From contig JAHEAL010000006.1 in assembly GCA_024642775.1 (NCBI GenBank), forward strand, positions 39,285 to 97,832: 58,548 bases of DNA, in the 5' to 3' direction. Below the pieces are notes generated by a model. That model did no database searches and was not told the origin of the DNA. It saw only the letters and a program-made list of their open reading frames with translations. Below, in pieces: positions 1 to 8,447 of the stretch. The DNA comes from Nitrosomonadales bacterium. GTDB taxonomy: Bacteria > Pseudomonadota > Gammaproteobacteria > Burkholderiales > Methylophilaceae. Within the stretch, counting starts at the first letter, position 1; each line of letters starts with the position of its first letter. Both the position numbers and the translations under genes were made by a program.

Positions 1-122
1 AACGCCATTTCAGGCGCTATAAATAAATCTGCATCAGTGGCTATAACTTTATTTGATATCCAATTAAAATTTTTTTTTAAATTCCCCATTTCTGGATTAG
101 ATTGTAGTATGCATATTCTCAT
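1..122 (-). CDS. nadE: NAD+ synthetase, glutamine-hydrolysing (5' end only)
   Basis: The first 40 codons are present; the rest runs off the left edge of the window. The translation begins [15 protein letters not shown] and continues to FIAPEMA. This resembles the N-terminal nitrilase-like glutaminase domain of NadE, whose members usually start with a strand reading xIxxxQxNPxxGDL and reach a ...FPELxLTGY motif with the catalytic Glu. The ATG shares one base with the stop codon of the upstream ankyrin gene (TAATG), which suggests translational coupling. The full enzyme would make NAD+ from nicotinate adenine dinucleotide, ATP and glutamine. A stand-alone carbon-nitrogen hydrolase cannot be excluded from 40 residues. 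Confidence 0.7.
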   Translation of the reverse strand, partial: MRICILQSNPEMGNLKKNFNWISNKVIATDADLFIAPEMA

Positions 123-1057
123 TAATATGAGCCACCATTTACTTTAATAAGTTCGGCTATTGCTTTATTTTTTTCTTTTAGCGCGTACACATACGCTGTT
201 AGACCGTATTTATCTTTTGCTTTTAAATTCACTTTGTTGGAGATCAACAAGTCGACAATTGCAAGATTATTATTTAATACAGCGTAATGAAGAAGAGGGG
301 TGTCTTGGTCATCGGTTTGATTGACGCTTGATCCTTTCTTGATAAGAGCTTCAGCAATCTCTGTGTGGTCTTTTTCTACAGCCCATGTCAATGCTGACCA
401 CCTAGATTTATCTTTTTCATCTATGCTTGCACCTCTATTTAGTAAAAATTTAACGACATCTAAATTTCCATAAGAGGCTGCAATCATTAAGGCCGTTTTT
501 CCGTTGGGATCTTTGAGAGAGATATCAGCCTTATTATCTACAAGGCTGTTTATTACAGGAAGACTTCCTTTTTTTGCAGCTATCATTAAGACAGTTTGGC
601 CGCTATTGTTTCGATTATTTGGATCTATTCCATAATTAATCAATAAATTAATTGTTTCAGCATGACCTCCAGAAGCTGCCAAACCAAAAGCAGACCATCC
701 ATCTGGATCCGTAATTTTGGGATCAGCTTTATTATTTAAAAGTAATTTAACAGTTTCAACATAATTTTTTTTGGCTGCATACATCAGTGCAGTCCATCCT
801 GAATTGTCTTTGTGGTTTACCTTAATATTATTTTTAATAAGTGTTTCAACAATCTTAAATTCATTTTTTCTGGCTGCATACATCAATGCATTAAGACTAT
901 TTTGATCAATTACATTAATATCGGCTCCACTTTGTATTATTGCATTGACTGTTTCAATGTCCCCTTTAGCTGCAGACGTTAGAAGGTAGTTTACGTCTTC
1001 TGATTTACATACTATGGGGCTAATTAGTATAAAAATTAAGATTAATATTTTATGCAT
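122..1057 (-). CDS. exported ankyrin-repeat protein
   Basis: This 311-residue protein has a hydrophobic Sec-type signal (residues about 1-19). The rest is about nine ankyrin repeats of ~33 residues, seen as repeated TALMYAA/LMIAA helices and GADIN-like turns. No enzymatic domain is visible, so it is probably a periplasmic protein-binding scaffold of unknown partner. It overlaps the end of sucD by 8 nt, and its stop shares a base with the nadE start, so it is very likely co-translated with them. The function is not known; proximity to succinyl-CoA synthetase and NAD synthetase does not by itself indicate a metabolic role, since those enzymes are cytoplasmic. Confidence 0.85.
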   Translation of the reverse strand: MHKILILIFILISPIVCKSEDVNYLLTSAAKGDIETVNAIIQSGADINVIDQNSLNALMYAARKNEFKIVETLIKNNIKVNHKDNSGWTALMYAAKKNYVETVKLLLNNKADPKITDPDGWSAFGLAASGGHAETINLLINYGIDPNNRNNSGQTVLMIAAKKGSLPVINSLVDNKADISLKDPNGKTALMIAASYGNLDVVKFLLNRGASIDEKDKSRWSALTWAVEKDHTEIAEALIKKGSSVNQTDDQDTPLLHYAVLNNNLAIVDLLISNKVNLKAKDKYGLTAYVYALKEKNKAIAELIKVNGGSY

Positions 1058-1925
1058 TATTTAGGGCTGTGATCATTGATTGACCAATATTTGATGGAGT
1101 TTCTGAAATAATCACTCCAGACTGTTCTAATGCTTTAATCTTATCAATCGCCTTACCACTGGACCTAGAGATTATTGCGCCTGCATGACCCATTCTTTTC
1201 CCCTCTGGGGCGCTGACACCGGCAATGTACCCAGCAACAGGTTTTGTAACATTCGACTTAATGAACTCTGCCGCCTCTTCTTCATCACTTCCACCAATCT
1301 CTCCAACTAGGATAATGCCCTTTGTCTCTGGGTCGTTTTCAAAAAATTCTAAACACTCGATAAAGTTGAGACCTTTAATTGGATCACCTCCAATTCCAAT
1401 GCATGTTGTTTGTCCTAATTTGTTTTGGGTTGTCTGATTAACCGCTTCATAAGTTAAAGTTCCGGATCTTGATACAATCCCAATTTTACCGGGAAGATGA
1501 ATGCTTCCAGGCATAATACCTATCTTGCATTCACCAGGTGTGATAATTCCAGGACAGTTCGGTCCAATTAAGATCGATCGATTGGAGTTAATAATTGATT
1601 TTACTTTGAGCATGTCAAAAGTCGGAATCCCTTCAGTTATGCAAACAATAATTTCAATTCCTGCTTCACTGGCCTCAATTATTGAATCAGCTGCATAAGC
1701 AGGGGGGACATAAATCATTGTTGCATTCGCTTTTGTTTGATTGACCGCTTCTCTAACAGTATTAAATACTGGAAGCTCAAGATGTTTTGATCCACCTTTT
1801 CCAGGGGTAACTCCTCCGACCAAATTTGTACCATACTCTTTACATTGTTCCGAGTGAAAAGTCCCTTGTTTTCCTGTAAATCCTTGGCAAATTAATTTTG
1901 TTTCTTTATTTATTAGAACCGACAT
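1050..1925 (-). CDS. sucD: succinyl-CoA synthetase alpha subunit
   Basis: The 291-residue product is full length for the alpha subunit. With SucC it interconverts succinyl-CoA and succinate with substrate-level formation of a nucleoside triphosphate in the TCA cycle. The N-terminal CoA-binding Rossmann region is recognisable ([24 protein letters not shown]). The active-site phosphohistidine lies in GHAGAIIS near residue 247. It follows sucC after 3 nt and overlaps the ankyrin gene by 8 nt. No regulatory site is visible inside the cluster. Confidence 0.98.
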   Translation of the reverse strand: MSVLINKETKLICQGFTGKQGTFHSEQCKEYGTNLVGGVTPGKGGSKHLELPVFNTVREAVNQTKANATMIYVPPAYAADSIIEASEAGIEIIVCITEGIPTFDMLKVKSIINSNRSILIGPNCPGIITPGECKIGIMPGSIHLPGKIGIVSRSGTLTYEAVNQTTQNKLGQTTCIGIGGDPIKGLNFIECLEFFENDPETKGIILVGEIGGSDEEEAAEFIKSNVTKPVAGYIAGVSAPEGKRMGHAGAIISRSSGKAIDKIKALEQSGVIISETPSNIGQSMITALNNA

Positions 1926-1928
1926 AAC

Positions 1929-3089
1929 CTAATCCTTTGCAAAACTTACCGCTATTTCAGCCGCAGATGTTAAATCATCAGCTGTAGTTATATTTAATTT
2001 GCTTTCGTTTAACAGTTTTTTCCCTGAGTCTACATTTGTCCCTTCCAACCTAACAACTACGGGAATTGAAATGCCGATATCTTTAGCAGCATTAATAATT
2101 CCTTGTGCAATGATATCGCAGCGCATAATACCTCCAAAAATATTCACTAGAACAACCTTAACATTTTGGTCAGACAATAAAATTTGAAATGCCTTTGAAA
2201 CTGTTTCCGTGGAAGCGCCCCCTCCAACATCCAGAAAATTAGCGGGACTACCGCCACAAAATTTTATTAAATCCATAGTAGCCATTGCAAGTCCTGCGCC
2301 GTTAACCATACAACCAATGTTACCATCCAAGGTAATGTAATTTAAACCAGAGTGATGCGCTTCCGCCTCTTTCGAGTCATCCTGAGACCAGTCTCTTAGT
2401 TCTGATAATTTTTTTTGTTTGAATAGGGCGTTATCATCAATGCTTATTTTGCAGTCAAGTGCTATGAATTCATTATTATGGTTAATTACCAGTGGGTTTA
2501 TTTCTAATAATGATAGATTATTTTCTGTAAATACTTTATAGGCAGCTTTGGCAAATTGATTAAATCGACCGGCTAAAACTGAATCAAACTGAAGTGCATT
2601 GGCTAACTCTCTGACTTGGTAATCCATCAAACCCGTTATAGGATTACAAAATTCTTTAAGAATGAGTTCAGGGCTATTTTTCCCAATCTCTTCAATTTCC
2701 ATACCACCTGCACTGGACACTACAAGACAAATTTTTTCTTTTTCACGATCTATAAGAATTGAAAAGTAAAGTTCCGATTGGATACTTTCTGTTTCTTCAA
2801 ATAAAATTTTATGGACGGGTTGTCCGTTTGGTCTATTTTGGTAAGTTACTAAATTTTTACCCAGTAATTTTGTTGCGAACTGTACTGCTTCTTCTTTATT
2901 TTTTAATAATTTAACGCCGCCTGACTTTCCGCGGCCACCTGCATGAATTTGAGCCTTCACAACAATTTCATTTTTGAAATTATTTGCTATATTTTTAACC
3001 TCATTTAAAGTTTCAGCAACATGACCATTTGGTGTTGATATGCCGTAATTCCTTAATAGATTTTTTGCTTGATACTCGTGTAAATTCAT
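1929..3089 (-). CDS. sucC: succinyl-CoA synthetase beta subunit
   Basis: This 386-residue protein begins MNLHEYQAKNLLRNYGI, the classic SucC start, with an ATP-grasp domain (KAQIHAGGRGKSGGVKL) and a C-terminal CoA-ligase domain (GCMVNGAGLAMATMDLI, VNIFGGIMRCDIIAQG). It forms the nucleotide-binding half of the SucCD complex. It is the first gene of a leftward run with sucD, the ankyrin gene and nadE, and is divergent from serB across about 60 bp. No strong Shine-Dalgarno is visible before the ATG. Confidence 0.98.
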   Translation of the reverse strand: MNLHEYQAKNLLRNYGISTPNGHVAETLNEVKNIANNFKNEIVVKAQIHAGGRGKSGGVKLLKNKEEAVQFATKLLGKNLVTYQNRPNGQPVHKILFEETESIQSELYFSILIDREKEKICLVVSSAGGMEIEEIGKNSPELILKEFCNPITGLMDYQVRELANALQFDSVLAGRFNQFAKAAYKVFTENNLSLLEINPLVINHNNEFIALDCKISIDDNALFKQKKLSELRDWSQDDSKEAEAHHSGLNYITLDGNIGCMVNGAGLAMATMDLIKFCGGSPANFLDVGGGASTETVSKAFQILLSDQNVKVVLVNIFGGIMRCDIIAQGIINAAKDIGISIPVVVRLEGTNVDSGKKLLNESKLNITTADDLTSAAEIAVSFAKD

Positions 3090-3139
3090 TTGTTAGACTT
3101 ATTGCTTAAATCCATATGATATCAGATTGATAAGGGTTG

Positions 3140-3145
3140 TATAAT
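3140..3145 (+). promoter_or_regulatory. candidate -10 box for serB (possibly leaderless)
   Basis: A perfect TATAAT sits 6 nt upstream of the serB ATG at 3152. A start site 7 nt beyond the box would fall on or next to the ATG. The -35 region 17 bp upstream (TGATAT) is weak, so this is only a candidate. Confidence 0.4.
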
Positions 3146-3151
3146 TAAGTG

Positions 3152-3988
3152 ATGGAAAATTTTTTATTATTAAAAAAAGATTATGAAAGCCTAATATTGG
3201 AGGATGAAATTTCTCAATATCTAAACGAATTTAAACTTTGTGAGAACGATATTTATTCATTCAAAAAAAACTCAACAATATTCAATCTACTTGTCTCAGA
3301 ACCCAGATATACTAAGATTCAATTTTTTCCTAATTTGCAAAAGAAGCTTTCCGATTACAAGCTAATGGTTTGTGATATGGATTCAACTTTAATCCAAAAT
3401 GAATGTATTGATGAAATTGCTGATTTAATCAATATAAAAAAAGAAGTGTCTGAAATTACTGAGATGGCAATGCAAGGGAAGCTAAGTTTTGATGAGAGCA
3501 TTAAAAAAAGAGTAATGCTTTTACAAGGGGTAGATATCTCATCATTTGAATTTATAGTCAAAGAAAAAATAAGAATGCAGCCATTTGTTCATCAATGGTT
3601 AAAATTAGTTAAGTCTTGCGGAATTGAGACAGTTATTGTTTCGGGTGGATTTTCATATTTTGTGAATGATGTGAAGGACAAATTAGGTTTTGATCATGCA
3701 TTTTCAAATAAATTGGATGTTCGTTCAGGAAAGCTTACAGGGAGTTTAAAGGATCGAATAATTAATGGGGAAATGAAAGCTGAAATTGTTAGGGATTTTA
3801 AAAGAAAGTTAAATATAAGCAGTGATGAAGTTATCACGATTGGCGATGGTGCAAATGATATTGAAATGTTTAAAGAATCAGATTTAAGCATCTCCATGCA
3901 TGGAAAGCCCATCTTGGACAAATTGGTAACCTGGAATGTTAAAAACAATTATTACCAGACATTAATTAATTTATTTAAGTCTGAATAA
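3152..3988 (+). CDS. serB: phosphoserine phosphatase
   Basis: SerB hydrolyses O-phosphoserine to serine, the last step of serine synthesis. The HAD motif I reads CDMDSTL, with nucleophile Asp75 and Asp77 counted from the ATG at 3152. Motif II is VSGGF, and motif III/IV ends in GDGANDIEM. The first ~70 residues form an N-terminal domain shorter than the ACT-like region of E. coli SerB; total length is 278. A GTG directly precedes the ATG (GTGATG at 3149), so either could start, and I prefer the ATG. It is transcribed alone between the divergent sucC cluster and a terminator. Confidence 0.95.
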   Translation: MENFLLLKKDYESLILEDEISQYLNEFKLCENDIYSFKKNSTIFNLLVSEPRYTKIQFFPNLQKKLSDYKLMVCDMDSTLIQNECIDEIADLINIKKEVSEITEMAMQGKLSFDESIKKRVMLLQGVDISSFEFIVKEKIRMQPFVHQWLKLVKSCGIETVIVSGGFSYFVNDVKDKLGFDHAFSNKLDVRSGKLTGSLKDRIINGEMKAEIVRDFKRKLNISSDEVITIGDGANDIEMFKESDLSISMHGKPILDKLVTWNVKNNYYQTLINLFKSE

Positions 3989-4018
3989 AAAAAGGCATCG
4001 AAGAATGCCCTTTTTTAT
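3985..4018. terminator. bidirectional intrinsic terminator between serB and the ankyrin gene
   Basis: A GGCAT/ATGCC stem with a 6-nt loop is flanked by an A-run on the left and a T-run on the right. It can therefore end transcription from serB (plus) and from the purL-ankyrin unit (minus). It lies exactly between the two convergent genes. Confidence 0.8.
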
Positions 4019-4038
4019 TATTTATTTTTAGGATTTAT

Positions 4039-4518
4039 TTAGAAGCACTTTTCCTCTTCACAACCCTCTTTGCTTACCCCGATTGTTAGTAGGTATTCAG
4101 CCATATCTTTTTTACCGTCATCAACCAATGCTCTTATGATTGAAACCCCACCTTTGAGCTTTTTATTAACATCAGCCCCATGTTCTGAGAGATATTTCGC
4201 CATATCTTTATTGCCATTGAATGCAGCGTGATGAAAACCAGACATTCTGGTAACCGGATGAACGTAATTAACGTCAGCACCTTTTTCGGTTAAGTACTTT
4301 AAGATTTCGAATTGATTTTTAGCAGCAGTAATTAGGAAGGGTGTCCATGCAAAGTACTTATCTTCCAAGCTAACGCCCATTTTCTCAACATAACGTTGAA
4401 CGGTTTTTAAATCACCGTCATTTAAAGCACCGGTAAACTCGAGCTCTTCTGGATCTGTCAGAGCAAATGCATTAAAACTTAAAACTAAAACAAAAAATAA
4501 ACTAATTAATCTTTTCAT
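4039..4518 (-). CDS. small exported ankyrin-repeat protein
   Basis: The 160-residue protein starts MKRLISLFFVLVLSFNAFA, a clear Sec signal with an AFA cleavage site, followed by about four ankyrin repeats (GADVNYVHP, GADVNKK). It ends in a short acidic tail with two cysteines (CEEEKC). I chose the ATG at 4518 because AGGA lies 5-9 nt upstream and the signal peptide begins there; a longer frame to 4620 would overlap purL by 95 nt. It follows purL after 7 nt. Its partner is unknown; periplasmic location is inferred. Confidence 0.85.
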   Translation of the reverse strand: MKRLISLFFVLVLSFNAFALTDPEELEFTGALNDGDLKTVQRYVEKMGVSLEDKYFAWTPFLITAAKNQFEILKYLTEKGADVNYVHPVTRMSGFHHAAFNGNKDMAKYLSEHGADVNKKLKGGVSIIRALVDDGKKDMAEYLLTIGVSKEGCEEEKCF

Positions 4519-4525
4519 AATATTC

Positions 4526-7500
4526 CTAATTATTTTTAATAAAATATGCTGCGTTGGTAAAAAATTTAAACCAGGCCCCATACCCATCTTTTTTATTGCG
4601 TGACCACGTTTGTTGATCAAACCTAAAAACCCTTTCTGGATGAGGCATCATTATGTTAAATCGACCATCATCATTCGAGAATCCAGTAACACCTTGTAAA
4701 GAACCATTTGGATTAAATGGGAAAACTTCTGTTACAACATGCTTATTATCGACATATTGTAATGTAATTTGTTCCATTTTAATCAATTTGTTTAGGTCAT
4801 CCTGATCTTTAAACTCAGCTCTTCCTTCGCCATGTGCTGTAATTACTGGTATAAACGAATTCTCCATGTCTTTAAAAAAGATCGAATTTGTTCTAGGAAC
4901 TCTTACAGTCACCACTCTAGATTCGAATTGATCTGAATAATTTCTTACTAATTTAGGCCAGGATGAAGCTCCTGGTATGAGTGTCTTGATATTGCTCAAC
5001 ATTTGACAGCCATTGCATACACCTAGTGCAATGGTATCTTTTCGGGTAAAGAAGTCCTCAAACTGATCTTTGAGTAAATGATTATTTAAAATAACTTTAG
5101 CCCAACCCTCTCCAGCACCAAGGACATCCCCATATGAGAATCCGCCGCAAGCTACGAATGCTTTAAATTCTGAGAGTCTTCTATCCCCTGAAATCAAATC
5201 TTGCATGTGAACATCAATTGACTCAAAGCCTGCATAATGAAAGGCTGCTGCCATCTCATAATGACCATTAACACCTTGTTCTCTTAAGATAGCAATCTTT
5301 GGTTTATTATTAACTACAATATTTGGGAACTCTAATTTATAAGATAATTTTTCATTAATTCCAGGATCGTTATTATCAAAAATTAGATTTAATTCTTCTT
5401 TTGCTAAGTTTTCATTGTCTCTTAAAGATTGAATGTGAAAACTATTTAGAGACCATAAATTTTCTAGACGAGAACGGTCATCTGATAAATTCATGTCGTG
5501 GTGTTTAATATTTATTTGATTGGATTTGTTGGCGGTTCCAATTTTATAAATGTTTTGTACTTTTTTTTGCTTAAATGCACTTATTATATTTTCTGCATCT
5601 TCATTATGAATTTGAATAACAAAGCCGAGCTCTTCGCTGAATAAAATTTTACTTAATTCGTTATCTATTGCGCTAAGATCGATATCCAAGCCACAACGAC
5701 CTGCAAAAGCCATTTCAAGCAATAATGCTACAAGCCCTCCATCAGATCTGTCATGATAGGCTTTAATCATTCTATTCTTCAATAGCGATTGCAGAACCAT
5801 TGAAGTATTTTTAAACAGCTCCGGATCATCTAAGTCTGGCGCATCATTAGTTATTATTTGGTTTACTTGCTCTGCAATTGATCCACCCATTCTGTAGTTT
5901 TCATTTCCTAGATCCACATAAAGCAAGATGAAATCTTCATCAGGCAGAAGTTCTGGTGAAGCTGTCTTAGTAACATCTGGACATTCTGAAAACGCAGTAA
6001 CTATTAGAGATATAGGTGACTTAACTTCATTATCTCCCCATGATGACTTCATAGACATTGAGTCTTTGCCAACAGGGATTGATATACCCAGTGCGGGACA
6101 CAGTTCCATACCAACTGTTTCAACTGCATCAAAAAGCTTTTTATCCTCAATGTCTGTGCCACAAGCAGCCATCCAGTTTGCAGATAATTTAATATTGGAT
6201 ATCTCTCCAATATATGAGCTTTGAATATTCGTAATGGATTCCCCGATAGCCATCCTAGCTGATTTTTTTGAATCAATGACAGCAATTGGAGATCTTTCGC
6301 CAATCGCAAAAGACTCACCAAAGAGGTCCTCAAAACTCTGTTTTGTAACAGCCACATCAGAAACTGGAACTTGCCAGGGGCCAACCATCTGATCTTGAGC
6401 AATTAATCCTGTAACTGACCTATCTCCAATTTGAATTAGAAATTTTTTGGAAGCAACGCTTGGATGAGACATTACTAAATCTATGGTTTTAGTTATGTCA
6501 AAATTAAATTCTTCAGAAAATTTTTCTTTTGGTAAGGTTTTAATATTTTTAAGGGTTTTGGGAGGCCTCCCAAGCAAAACATCCAGATTCATTTCCACAA
6601 GATTTTTATTCAATAACGAATCCTTTACAATCAAATCTTTTTTAGTTGTTGCATGACCAACAATGCTGAATGGACATCTTTCTCTGGCACATATTTTTGT
6701 AAATAGGTCTATTGAATCTTTGCTAATTGCTAATACATATCTTTCTTGAGATTCATTACACCATAGCTCATGGGGTGCCATTCCTTTTTCTTCAGAATGA
6801 ACGTTCCTTATATCAAAAATTGCACCAACTCCACCATCATTTATAAGCTCTGGAAATGCATTTGACAATCCACCAGCACCAACATCATGAATGCTTAAAA
6901 TAGGGTTACCTTCATTTAACTGCCAACATCTGTCAATAACTTCTTGAGCTCGCCTTTGAATTTCTGGATTTCCTCTTTGAACAGAGGCAAAATCTAAATC
7001 TTTTTCATTAGATCCACTATCCATGCTCGAGGCTGCTCCCCCGCCCAGGCCAATAAGCATTCCAGGGCCACCAAGTTGTATTAATAAGACATCCTCGTTT
7101 AATGGTTTTTTTTCTGTATGGTTTACATTGATATTTCCAACACCACCAGCGAGCATAATTGGTTTGTGATAACCATAATGTACTTGATTAATTTTTTGCT
7201 CGAATACCCTGAAATATCCAGCAATATTTGGTCTACCAAATTCATTGTTGTATGCAGCGCCACCAATTGGAGCATCAATCATTATCTCTAAGGGTGATGC
7301 AATATGATCAGGTCGACTTGAATCAAATTCCCAATCTTGTTTAAATGATGGAATGTTGAGGTTTGATACTGAAAATCCTGTTAAACCCGCCTTTGGCTTT
7401 GAGCCTCTCCCCGTGGCTCCTTCATCTCTTATTTCGCCTCCAGAACCAGTAGCAGCACCGGGGAATGGTGAAATGGCTGTCGGGTGGTTATGGGTTTCAA

Positions 7501-8380
7501 CTTTCATTAGGTAATGAGTTTTTTCTTTATGAGCTGAATACACATTATTGGTAGATGGATAAAAGCGATTAGCATCAAACCCCTCGACTACTGATGAGTT
7601 ATCCGAGTAAGCTGTGATCGTTTTATTTGGGTTTATTTTATGTGTATTCCTGATCATTGAGAATAAAGAATGCGACTTCTCCGTGCCATCAATGATCCAT
7701 GAAGCATTAAAAATTTTATGTCGGCAATGCTCTGAATTTGCCTGAGCAAACATCATTAGCTCTGCATCCGTTGGGTTCTTATTCACACTGAGAAAGTAGT
7801 TATAAAGATAGGTAATCTCATCATCAGAAAGAGCAAGTCCCATTTTATGATTGTATTCAGCTATAGCAATTTGCCCGTTATTTAAAATATCGATTTCTTG
7901 CAATTGTTTTGGTGGCTTTTCATCGAAAAGTTTGTATCCATCTGTTTCTGTAAGAATTAGACTCTCAGTCATTTTGTCAAATAGTAAACTGGAGATATTG
8001 TTTAATTCACTTTGACTAAGAGTCGCATTATCTTGCGTAAAAAGATAAATAACTCGGCCACGCTCAATTCTATTAATATCCAGATGACATTTTTTTGCGA
8101 TCTCAGTTGCTTTAGATGACCATGGTGAAATAGTCCCTAGTCTTGGTATGACGATTAATTTATTTGATGTACTTGGAATTTTTTGATTTTGATCTCCATA
8201 TGAAAGTAAGTCTTGAAGGAGGTGGATTTCTTTTTCATTTGGATCTGATGTGAATTGTGTGTAATGAATATTTAAAGAGTTAATTTTAATGATACTGCTA
8301 TCAATTACTTGTATATTTTTTAGTAAATTATTGAGCTTGCTCTCAGAGGATGATGAGCCATTAATATATTGATGAATCAC
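4526..8380 (-). CDS. purL: phosphoribosylformylglycinamidine synthase (large, single-chain form)
   Basis: PurL converts FGAR, glutamine and ATP to FGAM in purine synthesis. At 1284 residues it is the proteobacterial single-chain type. It has an N-terminal PurS-like region, duplicated ATP-binding synthase halves (MKVETHNHPTAISPFPGAATG, DRSVTGLIAQDQMVGPWQVP) and a C-terminal class I amidotransferase with the nucleophile in GVCNGCQML. The start codon is GTG at 8380. It follows feoB after 67 bp that contain a candidate promoter, and is followed closely by an ankyrin gene. Confidence 0.97.
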   Translation of the reverse strand: MIHQYINGSSSSESKLNNLLKNIQVIDSSIIKINSLNIHYTQFTSDPNEKEIHLLQDLLSYGDQNQKIPSTSNKLIVIPRLGTISPWSSKATEIAKKCHLDINRIERGRVIYLFTQDNATLSQSELNNISSLLFDKMTESLILTETDGYKLFDEKPPKQLQEIDILNNGQIAIAEYNHKMGLALSDDEITYLYNYFLSVNKNPTDAELMMFAQANSEHCRHKIFNASWIIDGTEKSHSLFSMIRNTHKINPNKTITAYSDNSSVVEGFDANRFYPSTNNVYSAHKEKTHYLMKVETHNHPTAISPFPGAATGSGGEIRDEGATGRGSKPKAGLTGFSVSNLNIPSFKQDWEFDSSRPDHIASPLEIMIDAPIGGAAYNNEFGRPNIAGYFRVFEQKINQVHYGYHKPIMLAGGVGNINVNHTEKKPLNEDVLLIQLGGPGMLIGLGGGAASSMDSGSNEKDLDFASVQRGNPEIQRRAQEVIDRCWQLNEGNPILSIHDVGAGGLSNAFPELINDGGVGAIFDIRNVHSEEKGMAPHELWCNESQERYVLAISKDSIDLFTKICARERCPFSIVGHATTKKDLIVKDSLLNKNLVEMNLDVLLGRPPKTLKNIKTLPKEKFSEEFNFDITKTIDLVMSHPSVASKKFLIQIGDRSVTGLIAQDQMVGPWQVPVSDVAVTKQSFEDLFGESFAIGERSPIAVIDSKKSARMAIGESITNIQSSYIGEISNIKLSANWMAACGTDIEDKKLFDAVETVGMELCPALGISIPVGKDSMSMKSSWGDNEVKSPISLIVTAFSECPDVTKTASPELLPDEDFILLYVDLGNENYRMGGSIAEQVNQIITNDAPDLDDPELFKNTSMVLQSLLKNRMIKAYHDRSDGGLVALLLEMAFAGRCGLDIDLSAIDNELSKILFSEELGFVIQIHNEDAENIISAFKQKKVQNIYKIGTANKSNQINIKHHDMNLSDDRSRLENLWSLNSFHIQSLRDNENLAKEELNLIFDNNDPGINEKLSYKLEFPNIVVNNKPKIAILREQGVNGHYEMAAAFHYAGFESIDVHMQDLISGDRRLSEFKAFVACGGFSYGDVLGAGEGWAKVILNNHLLKDQFEDFFTRKDTIALGVCNGCQMLSNIKTLIPGASSWPKLVRNYSDQFESRVVTVRVPRTNSIFFKDMENSFIPVITAHGEGRAEFKDQDDLNKLIKMEQITLQYVDNKHVVTEVFPFNPNGSLQGVTGFSNDDGRFNIMMPHPERVFRFDQQTWSRNKKDGYGAWFKFFTNAAYFIKNN

Positions 8381-8409
8381 GTTTTTATACCAGAATTTTT
8401 AATTTGAAT

Positions 8410-8418
8410 ATTTTACCA
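8410..8418 (-). promoter_or_regulatory. candidate extended -10 promoter for purL
   Basis: Read on the minus strand this is TGGTAAAAT, an extended -10 (TGn plus TAAAAT). It would start transcription about 22 nt before the purL GTG. No good -35 is seen. A PurR-like operator was not recognised. Confidence 0.35.
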
Positions 8419-8447
8419 GATACACAACCTAAAAATCTTAGAATTCA

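Noticed and set aside
4519-4620. Extended start of the small ankyrin gene
   Set aside because: It overlaps the purL 3' end; a Shine-Dalgarno and a signal peptide support 4518.
6049-6402. 117-residue minus-strand frame within purL
   Set aside because: It is a shifted frame inside a well-conserved enzyme and its product shows no family features.
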